DNA of 64,000 nucleotides from positions 21,068 through 85,067 of the forward strand of contig JABGQA010000111.1 of assembly GCA_018644665.1 (NCBI GenBank), given 5' to 3'. Both the position numbers and the translations under genes were made by a program. Shown in pieces: positions 42,145-49,790 of this stretch. Below the pieces are notes generated by a model, which did no database searches, had not been told where the DNA came from, and saw nothing but the letters and a program-made list of their open reading frames with translations. This DNA comes from Candidatus Poribacteria bacterium (lineage in GTDB: Bacteria; Poribacteria; WGA-4E; GCA-2687025). Positions within the stretch are counted from its first letter, which is position 1, and every line of letters begins with the position of its first letter.

Positions 42145-43191
42145 GTGACTGCCAAGAAGATCAGACTTACGGAGAACGTCGCGTACGCCGGCTGAGCATC
42201 CAAACTGGCTCCAGCGGTGCTGGACGAGATAGTTAGCGCGATACCGAAGTTCGCCGACCCGAACATGCTCGTTGGCACGGAGACGGCCGACGATGCCGGC
42301 GTCTACCGGCTCAGCGACGATCTGGCGATTATCAATACGGTCGACTACTTCACGCCCATTGTTGACGACCCGTATACGTTCGGCGTGATCGCCGTCACAA
42401 ACTCCCTCAGCGACGTCTATTCGATGGGGGGCGTGCCGCGCACTGCCCTGAATATCGTGCTGTGGGACAAGACGCTTCCGACCAGCGCTCTTGGCGACAT
42501 CCTCCGAGGCGGCGCCGACACGCTACACAAGGCGGGATGTGCCCTTGTGGGCGGGCACTCCGTCGAGGCGCCAGAACTCATGTATGGCACTGCGGTCACG
42601 GGCGTCGTGCACCCTGACGAGTTCGTGCGGAACTGCGACGCGCAGGTGGGCGACACGCTGATTCTGAGCAAGCCGCTTGGGGTCGGCATCCTGACGACGT
42701 CGGCCAAGTACGACAAGATATCCGCCGCCCAGCTGCAACCCGCCATCGACTCCATGAGCATGCTGAATGACGGCGCCGGCGAGGTGCTGCGCGAATTCGG
42801 GGCGCACGCGGCCACGGATATCACAGGCTTCGGCCTCCTGGGCCACGCGCACGAGATGGCCGCGGGCAGCGGACTCGCCATCGAGCTCCACGCGGACGCC
42901 GTGCCCGCGCTCGATCACGTGATCGAACAGATCGGCCAGGGCGTGTACACGATGGTGTGCGGGACGAACAAGGAGTACCTCGGCGATGCGATAGCCTTCG
43001 ACGACGGCGTCGCGCCGGAGTGGCAACAGCTCCTCATGGAGGCCGAAACGTCCGGCGGACTTCTGCTGTCCGTCGAGCCGGGCAAGGCGGCCGATGTCGT
43101 CGAGGGCCTGAAGATGAAGGGCTGTTCGCAGGCGGCGGTCGTCGGACGCGTGATCGACGGGGAATCCGGGCGCATCGAGGTGCGCGCGTAG
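42145..43191 (+). CDS. selD: Selenophosphate synthetase with selenocysteine (in-frame UGA) at the active site
   Basis: 349 codons including an in-frame TGA (42193-42195) at codon 17. Translated through, the N terminus reads TAKKIRLTENVAYAG-U-ASK: U17 and K20 coincide exactly with catalytic Cys17 and Lys20 of E. coli SelD. Downstream homology is continuous: ETADDAGVY (metal-binding Asp), NSLSDVYSMGG, GGHSVEAPE, LGVGILTTS, DITGFGLLGHA and ETSGGLLLSVE. It makes selenophosphate from selenide and ATP. Start: GTG at 42145 (GGGGAA upstream), which gives the family numbering. It is followed 42 bases later by senA, so it fills the senC role. A frameshift or decay is unlikely because the rest is intact and a bSECIS-like hairpin follows the UGA. 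Confidence 0.93.
42210..42224 (+). promoter_or_regulatory. bSECIS-like hairpin for UGA recoding
   Basis: TCCAGC/GCTGGA, a 6-base stem with a GGT apical loop (42216-42218). The loop begins 21 bases after the last base of the UGA, inside the distance range of bacterial SECIS elements, and its first two bases are G, as expected for SelB recognition. The sequence is simultaneously coding. Prediction by eye. Confidence 0.65.
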
Positions 43192-43233
43192 ACGCGCCAG
43201 CCGTGAAGTCTGCCGCGCCGTGAAGGAGGCCGC

Positions 43234-44529
43234 ATGAGCGGGACGTACGTGTGCGAACCGGAAACGCTGATCGAGTGGGTTGAGGACGCCCGACGCGCCT
43301 GCCTGTTGCTCTTCGACGACCTCGACGGCGACCAACTCATCGGCCCGGGACTGACGATCGTCAACCCGCCGTTGTGGGAGGTGGGGCACGTCGCGTGGTT
43401 CTACGAGAAGTGGATTCTCCGAGGCCATGCCGGACGCGATTCCGTCCACGACTCCGCCGACGAGCTGTGGGACTCGATGGCCGTCCATCACCCCACCCGG
43501 ACGTCGCTTCCGTTGCCGGATCGGCAAGGGACCCTGGACTACATGCGGGGCGTGTATGACCGCGTACTCGATCGCATCGACACAGCGTGCGACGAGGAGT
43601 TGGCGTACCTCGTGCGGTACTGCGTCCATCACGAGGACATGCATACCGAAGCGTTCACGTACACGCGCCAGACGTTGGAGTACGACGTGCGCGACCTCGG
43701 CGCCACGGCGGCGCCGGACACGATCGGTGGCGGCCCGCTTCCCGGCGATGTCGAGGTTGCCGGTGGCGAGTTCGCGCTCGGCGCTACGGCCGACGAGCCG
43801 TTTGTGTTCGACAACGAGAAGTGGGCGCACCCGGCGACCGTCGAGGCGTTCACGATCGCGCGGGCGGCGGTCACGCAGGCGGAGTACGCGGAGTTCGTCG
43901 ACGACGGCGGCTACACGCGGCGCGAACTGTGGGACGCGGACGGGTGGACATGGCGCGAGGAGGCGAGCGCCGAGCATCCCGTGTATTGGCACAAGGACAC
44001 GGATGGGTCGTGGCTGCGTCGGCACATCACGGATGTGCGTCCGCTGGAACCTCATCTGCCGGTGATCCACGTTAACTGGCACGAGGCGCAAGCGTACTGC
44101 CGCTGGGCCGGTCGACGGTTGCCTACCGAGGCCGAGTGGGAGATGGCAGCCGCTGGCGCGGACGCCGCGAAGCGTCGGTACCCGTGGGGCGACGACATCC
44201 CCGAAGGCGGGATGCCGGCGAACATGGACTGGAGCACGATGGGGTGCGTCGAGGTCGGGGCCTACGCCGACGGCGACTCCGAGGGCGGGTGCCGGCAGAT
44301 GCTCGGGAACGTGTGGGAGTGGACAAGCTCCGTGTTCGAGCCGTATCCGGGCTTCGTTCTGGACATGTACAAGGAGTACTCGGAGCCGTGGTTCCACACG
44401 CGCAAGGTTCTGCGCGGCGGGACGTGGGCGTCGCGATCGCGCATGCTCCGCAACACGTGGCGCAACTACTTCACGCCGGACCGTCGTGACGTCTTCGGCG
44501 GGTTCCGCACTTGCGCCCTCGATTCGTGA
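43234..44529 (+). CDS. senA: Selenoneine synthase SenA (EgtB-like)
   Basis: 431 residues, homologous to ergothioneine sulfoxide synthase EgtB. The N-terminal DinB-like domain carries the iron site: His52 in WEVGHVAWFYEKW and the HxxxH pair His133/His137 in VHHEDMHTEAF. The C-terminal formylglycine-generating-enzyme-like domain (about 170-431) has GEFALGA, VNWHEAQAYCRWAGRRLPTE, LGNVWEWTSS and VLRGGTW. Alone this could be EgtB, but the order selD-senA-senB matches the described selenoneine clusters, where SenA joins a selenosugar to hercynine on non-haem iron. AAGGAGG precedes the ATG. Its stop overlaps the senB start. No hercynine-forming EgtD is in the window. Confidence 0.9.
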   Translation: MSGTYVCEPETLIEWVEDARRACLLLFDDLDGDQLIGPGLTIVNPPLWEVGHVAWFYEKWILRGHAGRDSVHDSADELWDSMAVHHPTRTSLPLPDRQGTLDYMRGVYDRVLDRIDTACDEELAYLVRYCVHHEDMHTEAFTYTRQTLEYDVRDLGATAAPDTIGGGPLPGDVEVAGGEFALGATADEPFVFDNEKWAHPATVEAFTIARAAVTQAEYAEFVDDGGYTRRELWDADGWTWREEASAEHPVYWHKDTDGSWLRRHITDVRPLEPHLPVIHVNWHEAQAYCRWAGRRLPTEAEWEMAAAGADAAKRRYPWGDDIPEGGMPANMDWSTMGCVEVGAYADGDSEGGCRQMLGNVWEWTSSVFEPYPGFVLDMYKEYSEPWFHTRKVLRGGTWASRSRMLRNTWRNYFTPDRRDVFGGFRTCALDS

Positions 44530-45479
44530 ACATCCGGCTGATAACGCCGGCGCCGTCGCACTCGCGCAAAGGTAACCGCGTCACCGCGCTGCGGTGGGCG
44601 CGTCTCCTGCGCGAACTGGGTCACGGGGTCACCGTCGAGCTGGAGTATGATCGCGCGCGGCCGGACGTGATGGTCGCGCTGCACGCGCGGCGGAGCCACG
44701 CGTCGATGCGGCGCTTCCGCGAACGGTACCCGTCTCGCCCCCTCATCCTGGCGCTCACGGGAACCGACCTCTACAGCGATATCCACACGGACGCCGACGC
44801 GCAGGAGTCTCTCGAACTCGCCGACCTGTACGTCGTCCTGCAGCCTGCGGGCATCGACGAGTTGCCAGAACGGCTGCGGGGGAAGGCGCGGGTCATCTAC
44901 CAGTCCGTGACGCCTCCTCGCGGGGACGTGAAGCCTATCGGGTCCGCGTTTGAGGTCGCGGTCATAGGGCATTTGCGGCCCGTGAAGGACCCGTTCCGCA
45001 CGGCAGACGCGTCTCACCTGCTGCCGCCTGAGTCGCGGATAGCCATCACGCACGTCGGCGGCGCGCTCTCACCTGACATGGAGGAGCGGGCGCTGGCCGA
45101 GACGGCGTCGAACCCGCGCTATCGGTGGCTTGGGGAACTCCCGCGCTGGCGGGCAATGCGGGTGCTCGCGCGCAGTCGCTGCCTGTCGTTGACGTCGGTG
45201 AGCGAAGGCGGGGCGAACGTAGTCTCAGAGGCGCTGGCTTGCGGCACGCCCGTGGTATCGTCGCGCATCACCGGCTCTAGCGGTCTGCTGGGCGACGACT
45301 ATGCGGGCTACTTCCCCGTCGGCGACACGGAAGCGCTCGCCGACATGCTGCGCCGCGTCGAGACGGACGAGGCGTTCGTCACCGGCCTCCGCGAGCAGTG
45401 CGCGCGTCGACGCGGCGTCGTGGAGCCGGACCGCGAACGGGAGAGTTGGGCGCAACTGCTCGCCGAGTTCGCGGCCTGA
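44526..45479 (+). CDS. senB: Selenosugar synthase SenB (glycosyltransferase fold)
   Basis: 317 residues from a GTG that overlaps the senA stop (GTGA). The N terminus ITPAPSHSRKGNRVTALRWA, then VALHARRSHASMRRFRERYP and LILALTGTDLYSD, is the signature of the selenosugar synthase SenB (formerly TIGR04348 putative glycosyltransferases). The C-terminal half has a GT-B UDP-sugar-binding look (SVSEGGANVVSEALACGTPVV). SenB uses selenophosphate and a UDP-sugar to make a 1-seleno-sugar for SenA. An upstream TTG at 44511 in the same frame is less likely. With SelD and SenA it completes the three-gene selenoneine pathway. Confidence 0.92.
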   Translation: MNIRLITPAPSHSRKGNRVTALRWARLLRELGHGVTVELEYDRARPDVMVALHARRSHASMRRFRERYPSRPLILALTGTDLYSDIHTDADAQESLELADLYVVLQPAGIDELPERLRGKARVIYQSVTPPRGDVKPIGSAFEVAVIGHLRPVKDPFRTADASHLLPPESRIAITHVGGALSPDMEERALAETASNPRYRWLGELPRWRAMRVLARSRCLSLTSVSEGGANVVSEALACGTPVVSSRITGSSGLLGDDYAGYFPVGDTEALADMLRRVETDEAFVTGLREQCARRRGVVEPDRERESWAQLLAEFAA

Positions 45480-45500
45480 CACGGCGGGTTCTGCCCAGCT

Positions 45501-45878
45501 TCACGCGCCCCAATACGGCCGCGCCAATCGGACAGAGAACCGGTGGGCGCACGCTCCACACTTCAGTGCGACGGCCTGTCTGACGTAGGCCGGGATGTAC
45601 CGGCGACGGCGCTCGACGTCTACGGCGTCGCGCTCACGGGTCGCCGAGTGGTCTCCGCAATGGGGACACCTGCGCGGTCGATTCCAGTTCCACCGCAGCA
45701 CGATCCCGGGCGTCGCGAAGGCCGCCAGACCCAGCACAACGACGATCACCGCCGCCCACCAGGCGCCGACCACGAGCATCACGCCGGCCCCGACCACAAC
45801 GACTGCGAGCGCAACCAGAGCGGCCAGCGATCGCCGCGCGCGGCCTGTTTCAGGCTCTCCGCGCTTCACCTCCAGCAT
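45501..45878 (-). CDS. Small membrane protein with C-terminal zinc ribbon
   Basis: 125 residues from the ATG at 45878 (GAGGGAAC upstream). Two hydrophobic helices (SLAALVALAVVVVGAGVMLVV and WWAAVIVVVLGLAAFATPG, about residues 18-60) are followed by a zinc-ribbon: CPHCGDHS and, about 40 residues later, CGACAHRF. The ribbon faces the cytoplasm if the short basic N terminus is inside. Such proteins often serve as membrane-bound adaptors. It converges with senB, 21 bases apart, so it is not part of the sen operon. No named family. Confidence 0.7.
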   Translation of the reverse strand: MLEVKRGEPETGRARRSLAALVALAVVVVGAGVMLVVGAWWAAVIVVVLGLAAFATPGIVLRWNWNRPRRCPHCGDHSATRERDAVDVERRRRYIPAYVRQAVALKCGACAHRFSVRLARPYWGA

Positions 45879-46382
45879 GGTTGTTCCCTCGCCAACGTTG
45901 GGCGCCAAGGCGTACCCGCCGGGCGCCGGACCTGGGGTCTCGCCTAAGGGATAGCCGTACGTTGCGAGGCGGGTCGGCCTGGGACGAGGAGGCCGACGGG
46001 GCGAGGGTCCGCGCGCGGGCATTCGGCTCAGTTACGTGAGAATTCGGACGAAGGCCTGGCGCAGCGGTGGCCGGGCCTCTATACTGCGGATACCGTGCGT
46101 CAATGCGCAGGCGCCGGAGCGTGGTGCGATCCCGTCCGCACACGCGCTCAACGTGGCTTCGTCGCCGCGGCGGAACCTGCGTCGTTCATCCACTCCGACG
46201 TAGCCGCCCCGCCTGCGGTTACGGTTGCCGGCCCTCCCCGACCACCCAAGATAGCGAACGTATCGGCGCTCGGACACATGAGCGCATCAGTGTCTCCATC
46301 ACCCAATCTTCTCGACCACGGAATCATCCCGGCCCACGCCAGACGGCTCGGCCACACACGCATCAGGGAGAACGAGAGGACG
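45879..46382. other. Intergenic region, divergent zinc-ribbon/HhH genes
   Basis: 504 bases. No convincing gene; open frames here have the Ala/Arg/Pro-rich look of GC-rich non-coding DNA. A TATACT at 46080-46085 is a good -10 candidate in plus direction, but the -35 is poor and the leader to the HhH start would be about 290 bases. Confidence 0.35.
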
Positions 46383-46697
46383 ATGGAAAAGCTGCATCGC
46401 ATGGAGGGCGTCGGCCCCACGACGGGGCAGAAGCTCCGGTCCGCAGGATACACGTCCTATGACCAAATCGTGACCATGTCTCCGAGTGGGCTAAGTTCGC
46501 AACTGGGCATCTCTGTCCGGTCAGCCGAGTACGTCGTGGAAGCGGCGCGGACGCTCCACCACGGCGCCCCGATCAGCGACGACGATGACGACGCGCCTCT
46601 GCGAGATGTCGCTGTGCGCAGCGCGACGCAACCACGCGTGGGCGCCCAGCTCCGGGAAGGACTGCGCCGGTTCGGGGAAAACGTCCGGCGCCGGTAG
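46383..46697 (+). CDS. Small helix-hairpin-helix protein
   Basis: 104 residues. Residues 1-55 form a tandem helix-hairpin-helix: MEGVGPTTGQKLRSAGYTSYDQIVTMSPSGLSSQLGIS, matching the GVGPTTAxKL...GY.T...L pattern seen in RadA/Rad51 N-terminal and RNA-polymerase-alpha-like HhH units that bind nucleic acids or proteins non-specifically. The rest is polar, with an Asp-rich stretch (DDDDDA) and a basic C terminus (REGLRRFGENVRRR). Two hairpins follow the stop. AGAGGA precedes the ATG. Role unknown; a DNA-binding accessory protein is plausible. Confidence 0.7.
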   Translation: MEKLHRMEGVGPTTGQKLRSAGYTSYDQIVTMSPSGLSSQLGISVRSAEYVVEAARTLHHGAPISDDDDDAPLRDVAVRSATQPRVGAQLREGLRRFGENVRRR

Positions 46698-46720
46698 TCG
46701 ACCGCACGTCGGCCCGGCGA

Positions 46721-46741
46721 GCAGCGCGCGAAGCGCGCTGC
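46721..46741 (+). terminator. Hairpin after the HhH gene
   Basis: GCAGCGCGC/GCGCGCTGC, a 9-base perfect stem with a GAA loop, 23 bases after the stop codon. No U-tract. Terminator candidate. Confidence 0.45.
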
Positions 46742-46753
46742 GGTCACCAGATG

Positions 46754-46790
46754 CGAGGGCCTCGTTGCCATCCGCGCGGCGAGGCCCTCG
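46754..46790. repeat. 11-base inverted repeat
   Basis: CGAGGGCCTCG (46754-46764) and CGAGGCCCTCG (46780-46790) are perfect reverse complements around a 15-base loop; each arm is itself nearly palindromic. It follows the previous hairpin by 12 bases. Confidence 0.45.
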
Positions 46791-46931
46791 GCATGTACGC
46801 GCGACACACCATCCGGCATGGCCCGCGGAGCGGCGGCTCGAAGGTCCTGCGGTGACGGCCACAACCTGTACATGCCCTCTTCGGCGCACAAAACCACGCC
46901 GACAGCGCATAGCCTTGTGCCCGGCCGGGCG

Positions 46932-46959
46932 CGTGGCTACGTAATGTTGTGTAGCCACG
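46932..46959. promoter_or_regulatory. 9-base inverted repeat upstream of a small gene
   Basis: CGTGGCTAC and GTAGCCACG around a 10-base AT-rich loop, ending 81 bases before the GTG at 47041. The two half-sites, 20 bases centre to centre, would suit a dimeric repressor or an mRNA leader hairpin. Confidence 0.4.
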
Positions 46960-47040
46960 ATCGCACGCGTGACGGCCCGCTTTTGGCGTCGTCGCGGAGC
47001 GGCGTTCACTCGGCGCCAAGCGCACGGAAAGGACAGGCCC

Positions 47041-47247
47041 GTGGAAGCTGTCAGGGTCGCGTTACCGAGAGATCTGTACGTGCGGGCCGCGACTTTCCTC
47101 GATGACGTCGAGCCCACGAACCGAAAAGCACTCTTGGAGCGCAAGTACCGGCTGGCGTACGAGTTGGCGCGCGACATCGCGCAGGAACTGTCCTCGGTGC
47201 ACATCGACCTTGACGCGCCGTTCTTAGGGCCGGAAGGCGCCGACTGA
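47041..47247 (+). CDS. Small hypothetical protein
   Basis: 68 residues from a GTG with AAAGGACAGG upstream. Composition is protein-like and helical: RVALPRDLYVRAATFLDD, RKALLERKYRLAYELARDIAQEL, and an acidic C terminus. It could be a small DNA- or protein-binding factor, since VALPRDLYVR resembles the start of a ribbon-helix-helix, but the helix pattern afterwards is not diagnostic. It follows a structured intergenic region and converges with the TlpA-like gene. Confidence 0.5.
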   Translation: MEAVRVALPRDLYVRAATFLDDVEPTNRKALLERKYRLAYELARDIAQELSSVHIDLDAPFLGPEGAD

Positions 47248-47326
47248 ACGTCGCCGCGGCACATCCGTGCGCAACCCCCGGGCAGCCGATCAAAGAGCCG
47301 CCCGGGACGGCATAACTGCCCCTCGG

Positions 47327-47890
47327 TCACTCCCTCCCGGTTCGCCGTAGTCGGCCCCACGTGGTCGCCAGCTTCCCGCTTCCGTCGACCGCCCTTGGCG
47401 TCTCCGCCAACACGTCAGACACCGCCTGTTCTACTGTCGCGCGAAACTTCTCCTCGGTCAGGAAGCCGAGGTGCGAGCTATGCACGCGACCCGTTGCGTC
47501 GATGACGACGTTCGTCGGTATCCCGAAGGCTCCGTAGGCCTTCGCGATGGCTCCCTCGCGGTCGAACAGGACCGTGTAAGGGATACCCAACTCGGTTGCG
47601 CCTAGACGGCCTTCCTCCCACTCGTCATAGGTGTCGATGCCGACGATAGCCAACCCAGGCAGGGCCCTCTCGTGCAACTCGATGAGCAGCGGGATCTCGC
47701 GCTTACAAGGCGGGCACCAGGACGCCCAGAAGTTCAGCAACACGACCTTGCCCCGCAACTCCGATAGGCTGACGGGGTCCCCGTCGAACGTCGATAACGT
47801 GAAGGCTGGCGCGAGTTCGCGCGCGGATGCCGTGACCGCGACGCAGAGCGCGAGTGAAGCGACCACGCGACGTACCCGACGGCTCTTCAT
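47327..47890 (-). CDS. TlpA-like exported thioredoxin with C-terminal TWG-like tag
   Basis: 187 residues. Signal peptide (basic start, VVASLALCVAVTASA, about residues 1-23), then a TlpA/ResA thioredoxin fold with redox motif WCPPC (Cys59 and Cys62) in LLNFWASWCPPCKREIP and the cis-Pro region GIPTNVVID. It reduces or isomerises disulfides in the envelope, as in cytochrome c maturation. After the domain, a 25-residue extension ends in GSGKLATTWGRLRR, closely matching the C termini of two other exported proteins here (29706 and 53983). GAGGGG precedes the ATG at 47890. Confidence 0.88.
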   Translation of the reverse strand: MKSRRVRRVVASLALCVAVTASARELAPAFTLSTFDGDPVSLSELRGKVVLLNFWASWCPPCKREIPLLIELHERALPGLAIVGIDTYDEWEEGRLGATELGIPYTVLFDREGAIAKAYGAFGIPTNVVIDATGRVHSSHLGFLTEEKFRATVEQAVSDVLAETPRAVDGSGKLATTWGRLRRTGRE

Positions 47891-48057
47891 GCGAATCCCC
47901 TCGGTGGAGCCGCGTCCCCGCACGCGGTATGCTGCTCGTGTTCATGGTTAGCCCAGTCCGTGTCGCAACCGCAGCGCAGGACGGTGGCGACGCGGGCACG
48001 CCGTGCATCCACGGACGTGTATGGCGGGCGGACGGGATTCCCGGTGGAGGAGAACGC

Positions 48058-48855
48058 ATGCGCGACTACCCGCATATCTCGCATACGGGTTTGGCGGCTC
48101 AGCAGTGGGAGATGATCGCGGGTGGCGACGACGTACCGTTCTATCGCGCGCGCATCCAGCGGTACGGCGAGCCGGCGCTCGATTGCGGCTGCGGCGCCGG
48201 GCGCGTACTCAGGCAGCTTCTGAGCGAAGGCGTCGACGTCGACGGCCTGGACGTGTCCTCCGACATGATCGCCCTGTGCGCCGAGATCGCGGAGCGGGAA
48301 GGCCTGCGTCCCACGCTCTACCGCCAGGCGTTCCACGAGATGGACCTGCCGCGCAGCTACCGGACCATCATGATCCCTGGGTCGTTCGGGCTCAGCGCGA
48401 CGCGTGAGCAGGACCTGGAGGCGCTTGGGCGGATGCACGCGCATCTCGCGCCGGGAGGCGCGCTCGTGTTCGACTACGGCATGGACTATCAGTCACCGAG
48501 CTGGCAGTACTGGACACGCGAGGGTCGGAAACACCTGCCGGGTCCGTGGGGCGCCGCGCACAGCCGGATCCGCGCGCGCGACGGCGCGGAGTTCGTCAAC
48601 CGCTGGCGGACGCTGGATGTCGACCCGGTCGATCAGGCCGTGTGGCGACAGGTACACTACGAGGTCCGCCTCGACGGCGTGACCGTGCAAGCTGAGACGC
48701 ACACCATGCGCGTGCGGTGCTACCTGATGTGGGAACTGACGCTGATGCTGCGACTGGCGGGATTCGAGGATGTCGAGGTTACGGGCGACTACACGGACGA
48801 GCCGGCGACGCGCGACCACGACACGCTTGTGTTCACGGCGAGGAAATCGGCATGA
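48058..48855 (+). CDS. SAM-dependent methyltransferase, class I
   Basis: 265 residues. The SAM-binding motif I is ALDCGCGAGRVLRQL, followed by the acidic motif (DVDGLDVSSDMI) and a motif IV-like segment IMIPGSFGLSA. The C-terminal beta region (VRLDGVTVQAETHTMRVRCY) is common in small-molecule methyltransferases. GGAGGAGAACGC directly before the ATG at 48058 is a strong ribosome-binding site, so the longer frame from 47854 is rejected. It overlaps the following kinase gene in an ATGA arrangement. It is not EgtD-like (too short, no histidine-binding motif), so it does not complete selenoneine synthesis. Confidence 0.87.
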   Translation: MRDYPHISHTGLAAQQWEMIAGGDDVPFYRARIQRYGEPALDCGCGAGRVLRQLLSEGVDVDGLDVSSDMIALCAEIAEREGLRPTLYRQAFHEMDLPRSYRTIMIPGSFGLSATREQDLEALGRMHAHLAPGGALVFDYGMDYQSPSWQYWTREGRKHLPGPWGAAHSRIRARDGAEFVNRWRTLDVDPVDQAVWRQVHYEVRLDGVTVQAETHTMRVRCYLMWELTLMLRLAGFEDVEVTGDYTDEPATRDHDTLVFTARKSA

Positions 48856-49769
48856 GCGACGGCCGGGAGATCGTCGACGATGCTGAGCGGGCGCTGGGTC
48901 ACGTGCGTGAGGCGTTCCCAGCTCTCGACGCCCAAGAGGCCCACGCCCTCGACGCCGGGTGGTTCTCCTACGCCTACATCGTCGACGACACGTGGGTCTT
49001 CCGCTTCCCACTTACCGACGACCCGAACGACGCCGAGCACGCGTACCGTAAGGAGCGGCTGCTTCTCCCTCGCCTCGCGCCGGCGGTGGCCGTCGCTGTG
49101 CCGGAGATCCAGCACGTGGCGCTACTGCCAGACGGGCGCACATTCATGGGGCACCGGGCGATTCAGGGCGAGCCGTTGACGGTGGACGCGGTCCACGCGA
49201 TGACCGGCGAAGCGCTGGACACCATCGCGCGCCAGATCGCGGAGTTTCTGCGCGCCGTGCACGCATTTCCGATCGACGAAGCGCGTGAAATCGGCGTGGA
49301 CGAAGAGGAGCTGTGCGACGAGTACGAGCAGTACCGCGAGGACGCGCGTCGGCGCGTCTATCCGTCCCTCACGGCGACGCAACGCGAACTGTGCGACGGC
49401 CTTTTGCACCAGTTCCTGAGCGACCCAGGCAACTTCGAGTACGACACCTGCGTCACGCACGCCGACATGTGGGGACGGCACGTCCTGCTGGACTCGACAC
49501 CGCGCGTCGCGGGGATCATCGACTACGGATGCGTCTGCATGGGCGATCCAGACTACGACTTCTTCCCGCTGCAGTTCGACGCCGGGGAGGAACTCACGAG
49601 ACGCTTGCTCGACCACTATGGCCACGGCGATCCCGACCGCGCGTTGCGAAAGGGACAGTTCTTCGCCGCGGTGGACGCGATCGACACGTGGCTGACGGGC
49701 CTCGACGAGCGCTGCGACTGGAAGCTAGCCGACGGGCGTACGCGGCTCCTCGAGGCGCTGCTCGCGTAA
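48852..49769 (+). CDS. APH-type phosphotransferase with altered catalytic loop
   Basis: 305 residues; the ATG overlaps the methyltransferase stop. APH fold: FSYAYIVDDTWVFRFP in the N lobe, then GHRAIQGEPL. The catalytic loop reads HADMWGRH where the family has HGDxxxxN, so the base Asp is kept but the magnesium-binding Asn is His. The second metal site is IDYGCVCMGDPDYD. It may be a changed-activity or weak kinase. With the methyltransferase and the next APH protein it forms a three-gene operon suggesting modification of one small molecule. Confidence 0.78.
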   Translation: MSDGREIVDDAERALGHVREAFPALDAQEAHALDAGWFSYAYIVDDTWVFRFPLTDDPNDAEHAYRKERLLLPRLAPAVAVAVPEIQHVALLPDGRTFMGHRAIQGEPLTVDAVHAMTGEALDTIARQIAEFLRAVHAFPIDEAREIGVDEEELCDEYEQYREDARRRVYPSLTATQRELCDGLLHQFLSDPGNFEYDTCVTHADMWGRHVLLDSTPRVAGIIDYGCVCMGDPDYDFFPLQFDAGEELTRRLLDHYGHGDPDRALRKGQFFAAVDAIDTWLTGLDERCDWKLADGRTRLLEALLA

Positions 49770-49790
49770 CACGCGACGGGGGAGAGTGAC

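Larger units (their letters stand above)
46698..47040. other. Structured intergenic region with three perfect hairpins
   Basis: 343 bases without a convincing gene. It contains stems at 46721-46741, 46754-46790 and 46932-46959, all perfect and 9-11 bases long. This density is unusual for the window and could mark a structured RNA, repeat elements or terminators and an operator. Confidence 0.45.

Noticed and set aside
42193..42195. TGA codon inside selD read as a frameshift or premature stop (pseudogene)
   Set aside because: The stop is at the catalytic Cys position, homology is uninterrupted in the same frame on both sides and a SECIS-like hairpin follows. Selenocysteine is the better explanation.
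42523..44397. Long minus-strand open frame opposite selD and senA
   Set aside because: His/Arg/Val-rich shadow of plus-strand genes in GC-rich DNA, with no domain similarity.
45879..46382. Protein-coding frame upstream of the HhH gene
   Set aside because: Upstream in-frame sequence is Ala/Pro/Arg-rich without a ribosome-binding site, and the HhH domain begins at the ATG at 46383.
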